Assembly (NCBI GenBank): GCA_049970095.1 | Contig: JBMFNP010000003.1 | Span: 3,938 to 67,937, forward strand | Direction of reading: 5' to 3' | DNA from: SKW197 sp049970095 | Lineage (GTDB): Archaea; Thermoplasmatota; Thermoplasmata; Lutacidiplasmatales; SKW197 | DNA length: 64,000 bases | In this document: in pieces, positions 42,580 through 50,789 of the stretch | How positions within the stretch are numbered: the stretch's first letter is position 1 | How the letters are laid out: each line of letters starts with the position of its first letter | Position numbers and translations under genes: made by a program | Notes under the pieces: generated by a model | Seen by the model: the letters and a program-made list of their open reading frames with translations, nothing else | Told to the model about the DNA's origin: nothing | The model's database searches: none

Positions 42580-44550
42580 TTACTCCTCCTCGCTTTCATC
42601 AATAACATCCTCTTTAACTTCCTCCTCGCTTTCTGATGTTTCTACATCCACTGGAACAAAATCCATTTTTATGTCCCAATCACCAGGCAAAGCCTCAGCA
42701 CCCAGCACATGCACTGCATCAATACCTGAGATGTAATAATCAAAGCCCTCAAAATCCTCGTCCACATTCCTCACACAGAACTTCAGCTTCCAGGTTTTTG
42801 CTGGCTCTATTTTATCAATATTCCAGCCGATCTTTACATTATCTATGTTCTCACTGATTTCAGGTGCTGCACTTTCAACAATAAGCTCGCCCTCATCAAT
42901 CTCGGTGTACACCCTGAAACTCTTTGTCTGAGCCATATAATTTGTAATTGTGAGCGTGATTTCTGCAATATTTTTCCTCAATTCTACACTTTCTTCAACA
43001 TATACAACATCCATTATCTTGGTAATTACTGGCTCAAGTGGAGGCACTGGTTTTCCAAGCATATTTGCGCTTTTTTCAGCTATTCGTGGCAGAATCTCCC
43101 TGATAATCTTGAATTTCTCCATTGACTTCTGCTTTCTTGCACTCTTGCTCAGATGCATCTTTAATCTTCGCCCACACTGCATAAGGGCAAGCTCAATTTC
43201 CTTTCCAATCTCTGGAATATCTGCAATTGCCTCCTTCGCCTCAGAAGTAAATGGAATCTTGGTGGAACAAACATGAATGAGAATGATTGCTGGGCCCATA
43301 GGGATTCCCTTCCCACCCCTCTGCTCAAGTCCATACCTTCGCCAGTCCACCCTTTCAACAGACAGAGTACAGAGACATGAACCTGGCTGGAATAGCAGGG
43401 GCACACGATTTGCATATCTGAGAATCTGCACCGCCTGGTCTGCAGGAATTTCCCCACCGTAAACCATTCCCACCTCCACAATGAAGGGATTCCCCTGATA
43501 AACCCCTGGTGGACGGGTTACTGGTGGTGCATAAAAAGCAGGTTTTAGAGTTCCGAGCACATTTTTCAATCCCTTTCTTATTAATTTTTCGCCGATGGGT
43601 GAGAGGCATTCTGGAGATGGTGGAAGAAGCTTCACATTTGAAAGTGCACTGATCAGGGCACACATCTCCTTTTCATTAAGGGTTTTTGGGTCTCTCTCTC
43701 CATCCAATCCCGTGATTCCAAGCACTTCATCTGCTGCCCTCCTGCTCACTGAAGAAAACTCGGTAACCAAAAATTCTTTCAAAGTTTTTTTCTCTGATTC
43801 CTTCACCATTTTTGACAGAATTCCAAGTTCCAGTCCATACGGATGAATTTTTATTTCCTTTGCTTTTACAGGCATTTCCTCGCTTGCCCTCTCAAAAACA
43901 ATTCTGTTTCCATCTGGTTCAATCAATGTGATACGGGTGTGTGGATTCACGATTGCAGTATTTTTCAGATATTCTACAACTGACTGTTTGCCTCTAAAAT
44001 ATCTGCCTTTTAATTCAAGTTCCACACTGGTTCCATGTTCTCTGTCCCAGATAATCATATCCTTCCTTACAATCTCTGGCATGTTCTGTTTTGTGTCAAT
44101 TTTTAGTTCAAAAACATGTGCTGCATCTTCCTCTGCAATCTTTGAAATAACCTTTGTAGGTTTACCTGTTGTCAGTTGGGCATACAGCACTGCAGCAGAA
44201 ATTCCAATTCCCTGCTGTCCCCTGCTCTGCCGCACTGCGTGGAACCTTGATCCATAAAGCAGTCTAGCAAATACATTTGGAATCTGCTTTTTCACAATCC
44301 CAGGACCGTTGTCTTCCACAAGGATACTATACACTTCTTCGCTCTTCTTCGTAATGCTCACCAGTATATCTGGTAGAATCTCAGCTTCCTCACAGGCATC
44401 AAGCGAATTATCAACTGCCTCCTTTATTGCTGTAAGTAGTGCACGATTTGGATTATCAAAACCAAGTATCTGGCGGTTCTTTTCAAAAAATTCAGCTACT
44501 GATATTTCCTTCTGTTTTTTTGCAAGTTCTTCTGCTATTCCCTTTTTCAT
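42580..44550 (-). CDS. top6B: DNA topoisomerase VI subunit B
   Basis: From the ATG at 44550 the protein has 656 residues. The GHKL ATPase motifs are IKEAVDNSLDACEE, VEDNGPGI, GSRFHAVRQSRGQQGIGISAAVLYAQL and a later transducer lysine region (LIHVCSTKIPFTSEAKEAI). A helix-two-turn-helix segment (VSRRAADEVLGITGL) and a C-terminal Ig-like region (TITNYMAQTKSFRV) complete it, then an acidic tail. The A2B2 enzyme relaxes and decatenates DNA. Subunit A is not adjacent or in the window, although the two are usually neighbours. A GTG at 44565 is an alternative start. Confidence 0.95.
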   Translation of the reverse strand: MKKGIAEELAKKQKEISVAEFFEKNRQILGFDNPNRALLTAIKEAVDNSLDACEEAEILPDILVSITKKSEEVYSILVEDNGPGIVKKQIPNVFARLLYGSRFHAVRQSRGQQGIGISAAVLYAQLTTGKPTKVISKIAEEDAAHVFELKIDTKQNMPEIVRKDMIIWDREHGTSVELELKGRYFRGKQSVVEYLKNTAIVNPHTRITLIEPDGNRIVFERASEEMPVKAKEIKIHPYGLELGILSKMVKESEKKTLKEFLVTEFSSVSRRAADEVLGITGLDGERDPKTLNEKEMCALISALSNVKLLPPSPECLSPIGEKLIRKGLKNVLGTLKPAFYAPPVTRPPGVYQGNPFIVEVGMVYGGEIPADQAVQILRYANRVPLLFQPGSCLCTLSVERVDWRRYGLEQRGGKGIPMGPAIILIHVCSTKIPFTSEAKEAIADIPEIGKEIELALMQCGRRLKMHLSKSARKQKSMEKFKIIREILPRIAEKSANMLGKPVPPLEPVITKIMDVVYVEESVELRKNIAEITLTITNYMAQTKSFRVYTEIDEGELIVESAAPEISENIDNVKIGWNIDKIEPAKTWKLKFCVRNVDEDFEGFDYYISGIDAVHVLGAEALPGDWDIKMDFVPVDVETSESEEEVKEDVIDESEEE

Positions 44551-44577
44551 CAACAGGAGAAACACACACTGGGTATA

Positions 44578-45309
44578 TTACCTTATCCCCTCTTTTTTTA
44601 AAACCCTGTAAATGCCGGAACTGTACTGTGCTGCCTTCTTTTCCCGCATGCAAATCACATCTGGAAGTCCTGCAGCCCTTGCACATTCCCTCAGAATGTA
44701 TTTTCTGATGCCATTCCTGAGTTTCAAAGATATGGGAAGTGTGTGTGCATATTCAACAACTCTCTCATCAAAGTATGGAGATTGAATTACCTTTCCAAGT
44801 GCCTTTGCAACCGCAACCTCCAGTTCCCTTTCCCGCAGTGCCTTCTCAAAATCTGATGCAAGTGCTTTCTCAAGTGCTTCCACACTCATCTCTATGTAGC
44901 GATGATATCCAGCAAACAATTCGTCTGCACCCTGCCCTGTGAGCAGTATCTCTTCATTCATCATCTTTAAAATAACATAAACTGGCAATTCATAACTCAT
45001 CTTCAAAACTGAAGTGATTCCTGATGCGATGCGGAACTCCCTTGCGAATTCCAGAACTTCCTCAGGGGAGAGTACAATTACCACATGGCTTATGCCAAGG
45101 AGTTTTGCAGCGTGTTTGCTCCATTCAATATCTGGTGCACCAGAAACCGCTACCGTATAACATTCTACATTTGCCTGCTTGCCTGCAAGAAATGCTATTA
45201 GTGCGGAATCAAGCCCACCAGAAAACGCAACACCCACTGTTTTGTATCCCCTAATGCAGTTCAGCACACTCCATTCTATGCGAGTTAACAGATTGTTAAT
45301 CTCCTCCAT
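44578..45309 (-). CDS. Asparagine-synthetase-like PP-loop protein without glutaminase domain
   Basis: From the ATG at 45309 the protein has 243 residues. It has the PP-loop VGVAFSGGLDSALIA, SYELPVYVILKMMN, LLTGQGADELFAGYHRY, SPYFDERVVEYA, and RKYILRECARAAGLPD, the AsnB C-terminal ATP-pyrophosphatase domain. The usual N-terminal amidotransferase half (about 200 residues) is absent. It would adenylate a carboxylate and amidate it, with ammonia from another source. It overlaps the end of purF by 14 bases; purF encodes a glutaminase of the same class, though no interaction is shown. Alternative function: tRNA or cofactor amidation. Confidence 0.8.
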   Translation of the reverse strand: MEEINNLLTRIEWSVLNCIRGYKTVGVAFSGGLDSALIAFLAGKQANVECYTVAVSGAPDIEWSKHAAKLLGISHVVIVLSPEEVLEFAREFRIASGITSVLKMSYELPVYVILKMMNEEILLTGQGADELFAGYHRYIEMSVEALEKALASDFEKALRERELEVAVAKALGKVIQSPYFDERVVEYAHTLPISLKLRNGIRKYILRECARAAGLPDVICMREKKAAQYSSGIYRVLKKEGIR

Positions 45310-46705
45310 TAAAATCCCATATGCATGCCTGCAAAGCAATTTTGCTGCTTTCAACTGGTGTGGGATATATGCCTGTTACACACCCAAGGCAGAGGTCCCT
45401 CTGTTCATGCTGCAATGCCTCAACAAGTCCCTCGATCGTGATGTAGCCCACAGAGTCAGCACCAAGTTTTTCTGCAATTTCCTCTTCAGTTCTTCCTACA
45501 GCAATAAACTGCTCCCTTGTAGTCATATCAATTCCATAGAAACATGGTGCCACAATTGGAGGGGAGCCAACGCGCACATGCACCTCGGATGCTCCTGCAT
45601 TTCTTAAGATCTGGATAATGCTTCTCATGGTGGTGCCCCTCACAATACTATCATCTACAAGAACCACTTTTTTTCCTTCCACAATGTCCTTTATAGGGTT
45701 GAGCTTCTCTCTCACATTCATTTCTCTTTTTTCCTGTTTTGGCAGTATAAATGTTCTGGCTATATATCTGTTCTTTATCAATCCCTCGTTGTAGTGAATG
45801 CCTGATGCTCTGGAATACCCGAATGCGTGTGCCCTGCCAGAATCAGGTACAGGAATTACCACATCTGCATTAACTGGCTTTTCCTTTGCAAGTCGCCATC
45901 CAATTCTTCGCCTGATTTCATAAACACTTCTTCCATTCATAATTGAATCTGCCCTGGCAAAGTAAGTATATTCAAAGAAACAGAACGCCCTTCTGCCAGA
46001 TACCGCAATTTTATAGCACTCAAATCCATCTGGCTTGAGTTCTACAAGTTCGCCCGGCTCAATTTCTCTAAGAAGCTGAGCATCATTCACATCAAGGGCT
46101 GCACTTTCAGAGGCGGCAATTGTGCATCCTTCACCCTTCCCAATACACAATGGTCTAAGTCCCAGCGGATCCCGAAGTGCAAAAACCCTGGAATTCCAGA
46201 GGATAGTGAGGGCATAACTCCCATTAAGCACCCGTACCAGACTTTTGAATGCCCTAAGAAGGTTCCTGTGTTTCAGATATTCGTCAGAAAGTAGAAAGGC
46301 AATGCTTTCCTCTTCACTATCTTTCTGATAGCAATGCCCTTTTGCTTTCAATTTTTCCTTGAGTATTTCCGCATTTGTTATTATCCCGTTGTGGGCAACA
46401 GCAATTTCCCCAGCAGGTGTGTGAATCACATGTGGCTGTGCATTCTCAGGTACAGAGATTCTAATTGAATAGTAGTCATGCCCAATGCCCTTCTTTCCCT
46501 CAAGCGCCTTCAATTTCTCATCGTCAAATATGCTATCAACAAGCCCCAGCCCCTTGACAGTTTTTATTTTTTCATTGAATATTGAGATCCCAGCACCTTC
46601 CTGTCCTCTATGCTGAAGTGCCCTCAAACATCTGTATAGGATATAACTTGCAATTCCTTCATTACATGCGGTTGCTGCCACACCACATTTTTCATGCAGT
46701 GGCAT
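45296..46705 (-). CDS. purF: Amidophosphoribosyltransferase
   Basis: The 469-residue protein has the Ntn glutaminase half: MPLHEKCGVAAT with Cys7 as nucleophile after removal of a six-residue propeptide, LQHRGQEGAGIS, and AVAHNGIITN. The phosphoribosyltransferase half has GRSVYEIRRRIGWRLA, VPVPDSGRAHAFGYSRASGI, and VVLVDDSIVRGTTM for PRPP binding. Cysteines for a 4Fe-4S cluster appear at APCFYG and LCLGCVTG. It makes phosphoribosylamine, the first step of purine synthesis. It follows the LSm and L37e genes with a one-base gap, an arrangement common in archaea. Confidence 0.95.
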   Translation of the reverse strand: MPLHEKCGVAATACNEGIASYILYRCLRALQHRGQEGAGISIFNEKIKTVKGLGLVDSIFDDEKLKALEGKKGIGHDYYSIRISVPENAQPHVIHTPAGEIAVAHNGIITNAEILKEKLKAKGHCYQKDSEEESIAFLLSDEYLKHRNLLRAFKSLVRVLNGSYALTILWNSRVFALRDPLGLRPLCIGKGEGCTIAASESAALDVNDAQLLREIEPGELVELKPDGFECYKIAVSGRRAFCFFEYTYFARADSIMNGRSVYEIRRRIGWRLAKEKPVNADVVIPVPDSGRAHAFGYSRASGIHYNEGLIKNRYIARTFILPKQEKREMNVREKLNPIKDIVEGKKVVLVDDSIVRGTTMRSIIQILRNAGASEVHVRVGSPPIVAPCFYGIDMTTREQFIAVGRTEEEIAEKLGADSVGYITIEGLVEALQHEQRDLCLGCVTGIYPTPVESSKIALQACIWDFNGGD

Positions 46706-46706
46706 T

Positions 46707-46868
46707 TCAACGCGCCTTTTGCCATGCGTATTTTCTTAATTTAGTGGTTTCGCCATAGCCACAGTGGGCACATTTTTTCTTTGTAATGTGATATGCATGA
46801 TGTCCGCATCTGCGACACCGAATATGTGTCTTCCTTCCGCCTTTCTTCGAAGGTGTACCTTTTGTCAT
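46707..46868 (-). CDS. rpl37e: Ribosomal protein L37e
   Basis: I translated this short frame by hand. It gives 53 residues beginning MTKGTPSKKGGRKTH, with zinc ligands Cys19, Cys22, Cys34 and Cys37 in RCRRCGHHAYH and KCAHCGYGE, and a basic ending (KLRKYAWQKAR). This is the archaeal and eukaryotic L37e of the large subunit. It lies 16 bases after the Sm-like gene and one base before purF. Confidence 0.93.
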   Translation of the reverse strand: MTKGTPSKKGGRKTHIRCRRCGHHAYHITKKKCAHCGYGETTKLRKYAWQKAR

Positions 46869-46884
46869 TCACATCACCAGGGAA

Positions 46885-47112
46885 TTATGGAGAAATGAAA
46901 ATCACATTGTCTCCACGTACCAGTGCCAGGGGGCATTTCCTGATTACTTCGTTGTTCACAATTTCCTCTGCATTTTTAAGTACGAGATTCATATGGGGGT
47001 CGTAGCCCTCAAGAATCCCCCTGTATGCTCTGCTACCCTTTAATTCAACCATCACAGGTTTTGTAAGTGCCTGGTTCAGCATTCCTAGCGGTTTCAGCAT
47101 AGTACCCACCAT
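46885..47112 (-). CDS. Sm-like archaeal protein (LSm)
   Basis: The 75-residue protein has both Sm motifs: LNQALTKPVMVELKGSRAYRGILEGYDPHMNLVL (Sm1) and CPLALVRGDNVIFI (Sm2, RG-[DN]). It forms ring oligomers that bind U-rich RNA. ATG 47112 is nearly leaderless from the TATA-like box at 47133-47142. ATG 47100, with GGTGGG upstream, gives a start that aligns better with the family. It is the first gene of the long minus-strand array, followed by L37e and purF. Confidence 0.92.
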   Translation of the reverse strand: MVGTMLKPLGMLNQALTKPVMVELKGSRAYRGILEGYDPHMNLVLKNAEEIVNNEVIRKCPLALVRGDNVIFISP

Positions 47113-47132
47113 CCTGTAAGAATAAGGCAGGT

Positions 47133-47142
47133 TATACTTAAA
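47133..47142 (-). promoter_or_regulatory. TATA box for the LSm-L37e-purF array
   Basis: The minus strand reads TTTAAGTATA, 21-30 bases before ATG 47112, in an AT-rich block. Confidence 0.5.
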
Positions 47143-47207
47143 TTTATTTATTGGGTGAAGACATAAATTTTGTTTGGAGTTCCAAATCAGAGTTTGCTCT
47201 GCACAAC

Positions 47208-47217
47208 ATAAACATTA
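47208..47217 (+). promoter_or_regulatory. TATA box for the queD-queE operon
   Basis: CATAAACATT lies 27-36 bases before the ATG at 47244; the gene is divergent from LSm. Confidence 0.45.
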
Positions 47218-47243
47218 TTACCCCTCACATATTTCCCTGAAAT

Positions 47244-47747
47244 ATGGAAAGCTATGTAGAGATTGAGGGCATCTTCAGGGATTTAAGGTTTTCAGCATGT
47301 CATTTCATACCAGGGCATGATAAATGCTCTAAATTACACGGGCATGACTATCAACTGAATATCAAAATATATGGAACAAAAGATGAAAATGGCATGATCC
47401 TTGATTTCACACACCTAAAAGAGATTATCAGAGAGATAATTTCCATCCATGACCACAGAGTGCTCCTTCCTGCAAAAAGCAGAGCAATGACGATTGAAAG
47501 AAAAGGAAAGGAAATCTCTGTTATGCATAGCGGGAGACATTATCTGTTTCCTGCTGAAGATTGTGTTTTCTGCGACATTGAAAATATCACTGCAGAATTG
47601 CTCTCCGAGTATTTTTGCCAGTTGCTATGTGAGAAAATTGGTAATGTGGGCAACATAGAGGCAATCAGCTGCGGGATTGCAGAAGGCACAGGACAGATTG
47701 CATGGTGCACAAAGAAAGTTAAAAATATGCGGGAAGTGAAAACATGA
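47244..47747 (+). CDS. queD: 6-carboxytetrahydropterin synthase-like (QueD/PTPS family)
   Basis: The 167-residue protein has the PTPS zinc site RFSACHFIPGHDKCSKLHGHDYQL (one His, then HGH), MILDFTHLKEIIREI, HDHRVLLP, and a late EAISCGIAEGTGQIAW with the conserved glutamate. It converts dihydroneopterin triphosphate to the carboxypterin used for preQ0. A cysteine lies between the zinc ligands, as in QueD rather than mammalian PTPS. Its last codon overlaps queE (ATGA), supporting a preQ0 role. In archaea the product leads to archaeosine in tRNA; RaSEA is at 15 kb. Confidence 0.87.
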   Translation: MESYVEIEGIFRDLRFSACHFIPGHDKCSKLHGHDYQLNIKIYGTKDENGMILDFTHLKEIIREIISIHDHRVLLPAKSRAMTIERKGKEISVMHSGRHYLFPAEDCVFCDIENITAELLSEYFCQLLCEKIGNVGNIEAISCGIAEGTGQIAWCTKKVKNMREVKT

Positions 47748-48373
47748 GAATAAATGAAATCTTTTTTTCTATCCAGGGAGAAGGAATAAACATAGGAATT
47801 CCAATGGTTTTTGTTAGAGTTACTGGGTGCAACCTAAGGTGCAGGTGGTGCGATACCACATATGCATTTGATGAAGGCACAGAAATGCGAATTGAGGAAA
47901 TCGTGAACAAAGTGGAGGAGTTTGGTGTAAACCGAGTGTGCATAACAGGGGGTGAACCCCTCTTGCATAAAGATATAACAAAATTAATCACCAGATTTAT
48001 TGATGCTGGCTATTTTGTGCAGGTGCAAACAAATGGCTCCAAGACAATTCAAGAAATGCCTTGCGAGGAAAATCTGTGTATCTCAATGGATATAAAATGT
48101 CCCTCATCAGGAATGCAGGATAAAATGAATTTTGATAACATTGAACTTCTCTCCCCATTTGATGAACTCAAATTTGTGATTGCTGATGAAAATGATTACA
48201 ATTACGCACTCCAGGTACTTGAGAAATACCAGCCAAAGACCAACATTGTATTTCAGCCTGTATATGGTACAGATATACGAATGATTGCGGATGAAGTGTT
48301 AAATAAAAAATTGAATGTGCGTGTTTTGCCCCAGCTCCACAAATACATCTGGGGGGACATCAGAGGAAAGTAA
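47744..48373 (+). CDS. queE: 7-carboxy-7-deazaguanine synthase (radical SAM)
   Basis: The 209-residue protein begins INEIFFSIQGEGINIG, followed by the radical SAM cluster CNLRCRWCDTTYAF (CxxxCxxC), VCITGGEPLLH, QVQTNGSKTI, and SMDIKCPSSGMQDKMN, all QueE signatures. The C-terminal WGDIRGK is short, as in the compact archaeal form. It rearranges carboxytetrahydropterin to carboxydeazaguanine. It overlaps queD by four bases. QueC is not in the window. Confidence 0.92.
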   Translation: MRINEIFFSIQGEGINIGIPMVFVRVTGCNLRCRWCDTTYAFDEGTEMRIEEIVNKVEEFGVNRVCITGGEPLLHKDITKLITRFIDAGYFVQVQTNGSKTIQEMPCEENLCISMDIKCPSSGMQDKMNFDNIELLSPFDELKFVIADENDYNYALQVLEKYQPKTNIVFQPVYGTDIRMIADEVLNKKLNVRVLPQLHKYIWGDIRGK

Positions 48374-48399
48374 TTGAGGAAATGGAAGGAGGTATTTGA

Positions 48400-49341
48400 A
48401 TGAGTATAATGGTTACGGGCGCAGAAGGTTTCATAGGAAAATACCTGGTGAAAATGCTGGCAGATGATGGAAACACCGTGATTGCCACATGGTATGACGA
48501 ACATAATGCAGAAGAAATTCCAGATGCAGAAAATATCCGGAAACTTAGATGCGATGTGCGGAGCAAAAAAACTCTAGAAAAAATCATTGGAAAATATGCA
48601 CCTGAATATGTTTATCATCTTGCAGCCCAGAGCTTTCCAACAAAATCATGGGAAGACCCCTGGTACACAATGGATGTAAATATAACAGGTACAATCAATC
48701 TCTTTGAAGCCCTTAAAGTCTTAAGATGTGATGCAAAGGTGTTTGTGGCATGCTCCAGTGCAGAGTACGGTTTCGTAGAAGCAGATGAAATTCCTGTGAA
48801 AGAAACACACCTGCTTCAGCCCCTTCATCCATACGGGGTAAGCAAGGTAGCACAGGACTTACTGGCATACCAGTACTATAAGAATTTCGGCATAAGGTGC
48901 AGCAGGGGAAGGATTTTTAATACCACTGGCCCTGGCAAGACAAATGATGCACCAAATGATTTTGCAACCCAGATTGTGGAAATAGAGAAAGGCAGGAGAG
49001 AAAAAATTTTTGTAGGAAATCTCCAAACAGAACGGGACTTCACAGATGTAAGGGATATGGTAAAAGCAATTGTTGCCTCAACTGTGAAAGGAAAGGATGG
49101 AGAGGTGTACAATCTCTGTAGCAGCAGAGCAATAAAAATTCAGAACATTCTGGACACGCTTCTTACTCTCGCAAACACAAGGATAGAAGTTGTGGTTGAT
49201 GAAAAGAAACTGCGCCCCTCCGATGAGAAAATAATTTTAGGTGATAACTCAAAACTAATCGCAGACACTGGCTGGAAACCAGAAATCCCAATGTATCGCA
49301 CCCTAGCTGACATTTTGAATTACTGGCGTGAGAAACTCTAA
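48400..49341 (+). CDS. NAD-dependent epimerase/dehydratase (GDP-mannose 4,6-dehydratase-like)
   Basis: The 313-residue short-chain dehydrogenase has MVTGAEGFIGKYLV for NAD binding, YHLAAQSFPTKSWEDPWYTMDVNITGTINLFEAL, SSAEYGFVEADEIPVKE, and the catalytic YGVSKVAQD (YxxxK). The N-terminal part resembles GDP-mannose dehydratase/RmlB. A GGAGGT site precedes the ATG. It makes a modified nucleotide sugar, probably for N-linked or surface glycans together with the flippase and glycosyltransferase earlier in the window. The exact sugar cannot be predicted. Confidence 0.85.
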   Translation: MSIMVTGAEGFIGKYLVKMLADDGNTVIATWYDEHNAEEIPDAENIRKLRCDVRSKKTLEKIIGKYAPEYVYHLAAQSFPTKSWEDPWYTMDVNITGTINLFEALKVLRCDAKVFVACSSAEYGFVEADEIPVKETHLLQPLHPYGVSKVAQDLLAYQYYKNFGIRCSRGRIFNTTGPGKTNDAPNDFATQIVEIEKGRREKIFVGNLQTERDFTDVRDMVKAIVASTVKGKDGEVYNLCSSRAIKIQNILDTLLTLANTRIEVVVDEKKLRPSDEKIILGDNSKLIADTGWKPEIPMYRTLADILNYWREKL

Positions 49342-49405
49342 CTTTGTGCGGAACATATTAAATATTCCTTTTTCATTATCTCTTGAAAGTAATGAGTGTG
49401 TGACC

Positions 49406-50788
49406 ATGGTAAATGTGTGCCCAGTGTGCGGAAGCGAAAATCCAGATGATGCAGATGTCTGCCAGAGTTGCAATATTCGTCTCAAGGCAATCCTCAAATC
49501 AAAATCAAATTCCACCACGGATGCAGAAATAGATACACTGGTAAAATCAATCCTTGTGAAAAGGGAGGTTTCTGATAGGGGAAAGAGGGAGACAAAGCCT
49601 GAGCCATTGGTATCAAAAAAAAGAGAACTTGAAATTCCTCTCCCCCAGGAAAGATTATCAGAAAAACCATCTGAAGAAGAGAGCACTTTCAGGTGTCCCA
49701 CATGCAATTCAAAGGTGCCTGCAAATGCTGCAAGATGCGAAAAATGTGGAACCCTGTTCAAGGATGAAGAAAATGCATTTCACTGTCCCATCTGCAACAC
49801 CCTTCTTCCATACGCTACCACTGTGTGCCCAAAATGTCATGCTGAGTTTGGGGAAGCACATGTACAAAAACCCGAAAAACAGATGCCACCAGAATCCGCA
49901 AAAATCCCAGAGGGCACACAAGTTCCCGCACCCACACCTGCGGCAAAACCATTGTCTGAACAAACTGGCAAGGGGCCGCATCCCTCTCAGTTGATTATAG
50001 ATACCACACTCAAACCTGCTCCCGCATCCCTTCCTGCCCAAACACCAGCAGCGCCAGCTGCACCAAGGGCACCAACTATAACACCAGAAATCTCCGAAGA
50101 AGTAAAAATCTCATTTCTCAAAAGATATTTTGTTGACATCCTCACCATCGTTTCCGTGTGTATTTTGATAGGCATCTTTGCAGGATTCAGAATGTGGGAA
50201 CTTTCAGATATGTTCTGGATTGGCTTTGTGGTTCTTCTCGCTGTTGGTGCTTTCCTTTCTTCATTAATCTTTGTAATAATCAATCGCGCTAGCATGGAAA
50301 TCATTACCGGGGACAGATTACTCCACCAGCACAAATACCAGGAGGCTATCAGGCATTATGACAGTGCAATAAAACTGGGCTTGAACCTCACGGTTGCCTG
50401 GACAAATAAAGGTGTGGCTTACAAGAAACTCAGACGCTATGCAGAAGCACTCGCATGCTTTAACTGTGCAATTCAGTTAGATCCAAAAAATGAGGTGGCA
50501 TGGACAAACAAGGGAGACATTTATTTCAAGATGGGAAAATTCAATGACGCAATCAGGTGCTACCAGGAAGCTGTGAGCATAAATCCAAAATATGAAGTTG
50601 CCTGGAATAATCTCGGAGTTGCAAATGAGCGGATCGGTGCATTTAAAGAGGCGGAACGCTGTTACAATACCGCAATTAAACTCAAACCAAACTATCGCTC
50701 TGCCTACCTGAACAAAGGGGACTTGCTTTCAAAGACCGGGAGGGATGCGGAAGCCTATCAGTGCTATAGAAATGCTGGCGTGATGTAA
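49406..50788 (+). CDS. Zinc-ribbon, membrane-spanning TPR protein
   Basis: From ATG 49406 the protein has 460 residues. It has three zinc-ribbon-like modules (CPVC/CQSC at about 5-20, CPTC/CEKC at about 100-120, CPIC/CPKC at about 130-150), a proline-rich linker, two membrane helices (about 240-290), then about four TPR repeats (WTNKGVAYKKLRRYAEALACFNCAI, each 34 residues). It is probably a membrane-bound scaffold with domains on one side. The upstream frame (to 49328) lacks a plausible start region and overlaps the epimerase. It converges with the other TPR gene. Partner proteins are unknown. Confidence 0.72.
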   Translation: MVNVCPVCGSENPDDADVCQSCNIRLKAILKSKSNSTTDAEIDTLVKSILVKREVSDRGKRETKPEPLVSKKRELEIPLPQERLSEKPSEEESTFRCPTCNSKVPANAARCEKCGTLFKDEENAFHCPICNTLLPYATTVCPKCHAEFGEAHVQKPEKQMPPESAKIPEGTQVPAPTPAAKPLSEQTGKGPHPSQLIIDTTLKPAPASLPAQTPAAPAAPRAPTITPEISEEVKISFLKRYFVDILTIVSVCILIGIFAGFRMWELSDMFWIGFVVLLAVGAFLSSLIFVIINRASMEIITGDRLLHQHKYQEAIRHYDSAIKLGLNLTVAWTNKGVAYKKLRRYAEALACFNCAIQLDPKNEVAWTNKGDIYFKMGKFNDAIRCYQEAVSINPKYEVAWNNLGVANERIGAFKEAERCYNTAIKLKPNYRSAYLNKGDLLSKTGRDAEAYQCYRNAGVM

Positions 50789-50789
50789 T

